64,000 bases of DNA from Kitasatospora sp. MMS16-BH015 (GTDB taxonomy: Bacteria; Actinomycetota; Actinomycetes; Streptomycetales; Streptomycetaceae), in the NCBI RefSeq assembly GCF_002943525.1, contig NZ_CP025394.1, positions 3,534,001 through 3,598,000 of the forward strand. The letters are read 5' to 3'. Position 1 is the stretch's first letter, and the number at the start of each line of letters is the position of its first letter. A model generated the notes under the pieces. That model was not told the DNA's origin, ran no database searches, and saw nothing but the letters and a program-made list of their open reading frames with translations. The translations under genes were made by a program, and so were the position numbers. Positions 63,374 through 64,000 of the stretch are shown in pieces.

Positions 63374-63571
63374 ATGACCGCTGACATCAAGATCACCCGC
63401 GGCTCGCTGAACGACGAGGAGCTGGCCGCCCTCACCGCCGTCCTGCTGGCCCGCGCCGCCGCCGGCCAGGCCGCCGCCGCGGCCACCGTGATCGAGCCCA
63501 TCGCCCGCTGGCAGCGCCTGGAGCGCCGCCCGGCCTACTACTCCCCCGTCAGCTGGCAGCAGGCGGCGTAA
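63374..63571 (+). CDS. Acyl-CoA carboxylase epsilon subunit
   Basis: A 65-residue helper subunit. ITRGSLNDEELAALTAVLLA and the C-terminal RRPAYYSPVSWQ match the AccE/PccE family, which stabilises the alpha-beta complex in actinomycetes. ATG 63374, 69 nt after the beta gene and in the same operon; GGGGGAG lies upstream. Confidence 0.88.
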   Translation: MTADIKITRGSLNDEELAALTAVLLARAAAGQAAAAATVIEPIARWQRLERRPAYYSPVSWQQAA

Positions 63572-63594
63572 CGCCCCTGCCGCCCGGCGGCACC

Positions 63595-63630
63595 CGAACG
63601 GCCACCCCCTCCCCAGGGGGTGGCCGTTCG
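63595..63630 (+). terminator. Terminator after the carboxylase operon
   Basis: A perfect 16-bp stem (63595-63610 with 63615-63630) with a CCCC loop, followed by GCGTTTCG, lies 24 nt past the epsilon stop. Confidence 0.85.
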
Positions 63631-63727
63631 GCGTTTCGATGCGGAGGCCGTACAACCTTCCCGCAATCAAGGCGGTCTGACGGGACGAAGTACCGTCCAC
63701 TCACTTCGTCACCAGGGGATCCCAACC

Positions 63728-64000
63728 GTGCGCCTGCGCCACCTGGCCGGTCTCGCGACCGCCACCGTCATCACCCTCGGGATCGGCCTGCCGCTCCCCG
63801 CCGCCGTGGCGGCCTCCGCCGAGGCAGACCCCGTCTTCGCCTCCATGGGGATAGGCAGCACCGACGGGCCGCTCGAATACGGCGTCGGATTCGACGCCAC
63901 CAGCCCGTCGCCGATCGTCAAGAAGACCCTCGACTTCGGCGACGGCACCGTGCTGGACGTCACCGACCAGCACTCGGCCACCCACGCCTACACCAGCGAG
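63728..64000 (+). CDS. Secreted PKD-domain protein (partial)
   Basis: GTG at 63728 after AGGGG opens a Sec signal peptide (RLRHLAGLATATVITLGIG, then an AVAAS-A cleavage area). The mature part has TLDFGDGTVLDVTD and SATHAYTSE, the DFGDG and HxY hallmarks of a PKD beta-sandwich. The gene runs off the window after 91 codons, so any catalytic domain is unseen. Confidence 0.7.
   Translation, partial: MRLRHLAGLATATVITLGIGLPLPAAVAASAEADPVFASMGIGSTDGPLEYGVGFDATSPSPIVKKTLDFGDGTVLDVTDQHSATHAYTSE

Overview
The window is very GC-rich (about 72-74 % by eye), with dense codon bias, frequent GTG starts and stop/start overlaps. Gene order matches the central chromosome of the Streptomycetaceae (Streptomyces or Kitasatospora): aspC-add-murB-hadB-hadA-rpmG, tRNA-Tyr-yajQ, htpX beside a second nuo cluster, and the futalosine menaquinone genes with an Lrp regulator and UbiX. 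The comparison with S. coelicolor is from memory, not from a search.

Layout. 1-5.3 kb: end of aspC, adenosine deaminase, an IS30-type element that landed inside an interspersed palindrome between add and murB, murB, the two halves of a (3R)-hydroxyacyl dehydratase, ribosomal protein L33, tRNA-Met and tRNA-Thr. 5.5-13.6 kb: the interval between tRNA-Thr and tRNA-Tyr carries an amidohydrolase with degenerate metal sites, a membrane protein, two KimA-like APC permeases separated by a 24-bp tandem array and a 10-codon leader ORF, and a universal stress protein. Two intergenic regions here share 11-bp-spaced TGACGC direct repeats. 14-22.8 kb: YajQ, a PD-(D/E)XK-like protein, a small frameshifted gene, a secreted proline-rich protein, Mug glycosylase, a LysR/oxidoreductase pair with an evident T-N11-A operator, small membrane proteins and HtpX.

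22.9-32.9 kb: a ten-gene complex I-like operon (nuoA-B-C-H-I-J-K-L-M-N) lacking nuoD, E, F and G, with a 200-residue low-complexity tail on NuoC. 33.3-44.3 kb: a histidine kinase without a response regulator beside it, an HtrA-like lipoprotein protease split by one in-frame amber codon, three wall/polysaccharide glycosyltransferases including a GT2-TagF fusion, and a Ser/Thr kinase fused to a PQQ-type propeller. 44.7-51.2 kb: TetR regulator, FabH-like synthase, L,D-transpeptidase, MqnE, threonine dehydratase, Lrp regulator and UbiX.

51.2-58.4 kb looks accessory. It lies between UbiX and the mqnP/mqnL pair, which are near neighbours in S. coelicolor. It holds a cyclase, a MOSC protein, an ECF42-type sigma factor, a compact less GC-biased pair of ParB/DGQxR-like genes with its own promoter and terminator, and the DGPF protein that normally sits next to an ECF42 gene. 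The ParB-like pair therefore appears to have split a DGPF-ECF42 module, and it is the best candidate for an undescribed system here. 58.5-64 kb: mqnP, mqnL, a PLDc_N protein, acyl-CoA carboxylase beta and epsilon subunits, and the start of a secreted PKD-domain protein.
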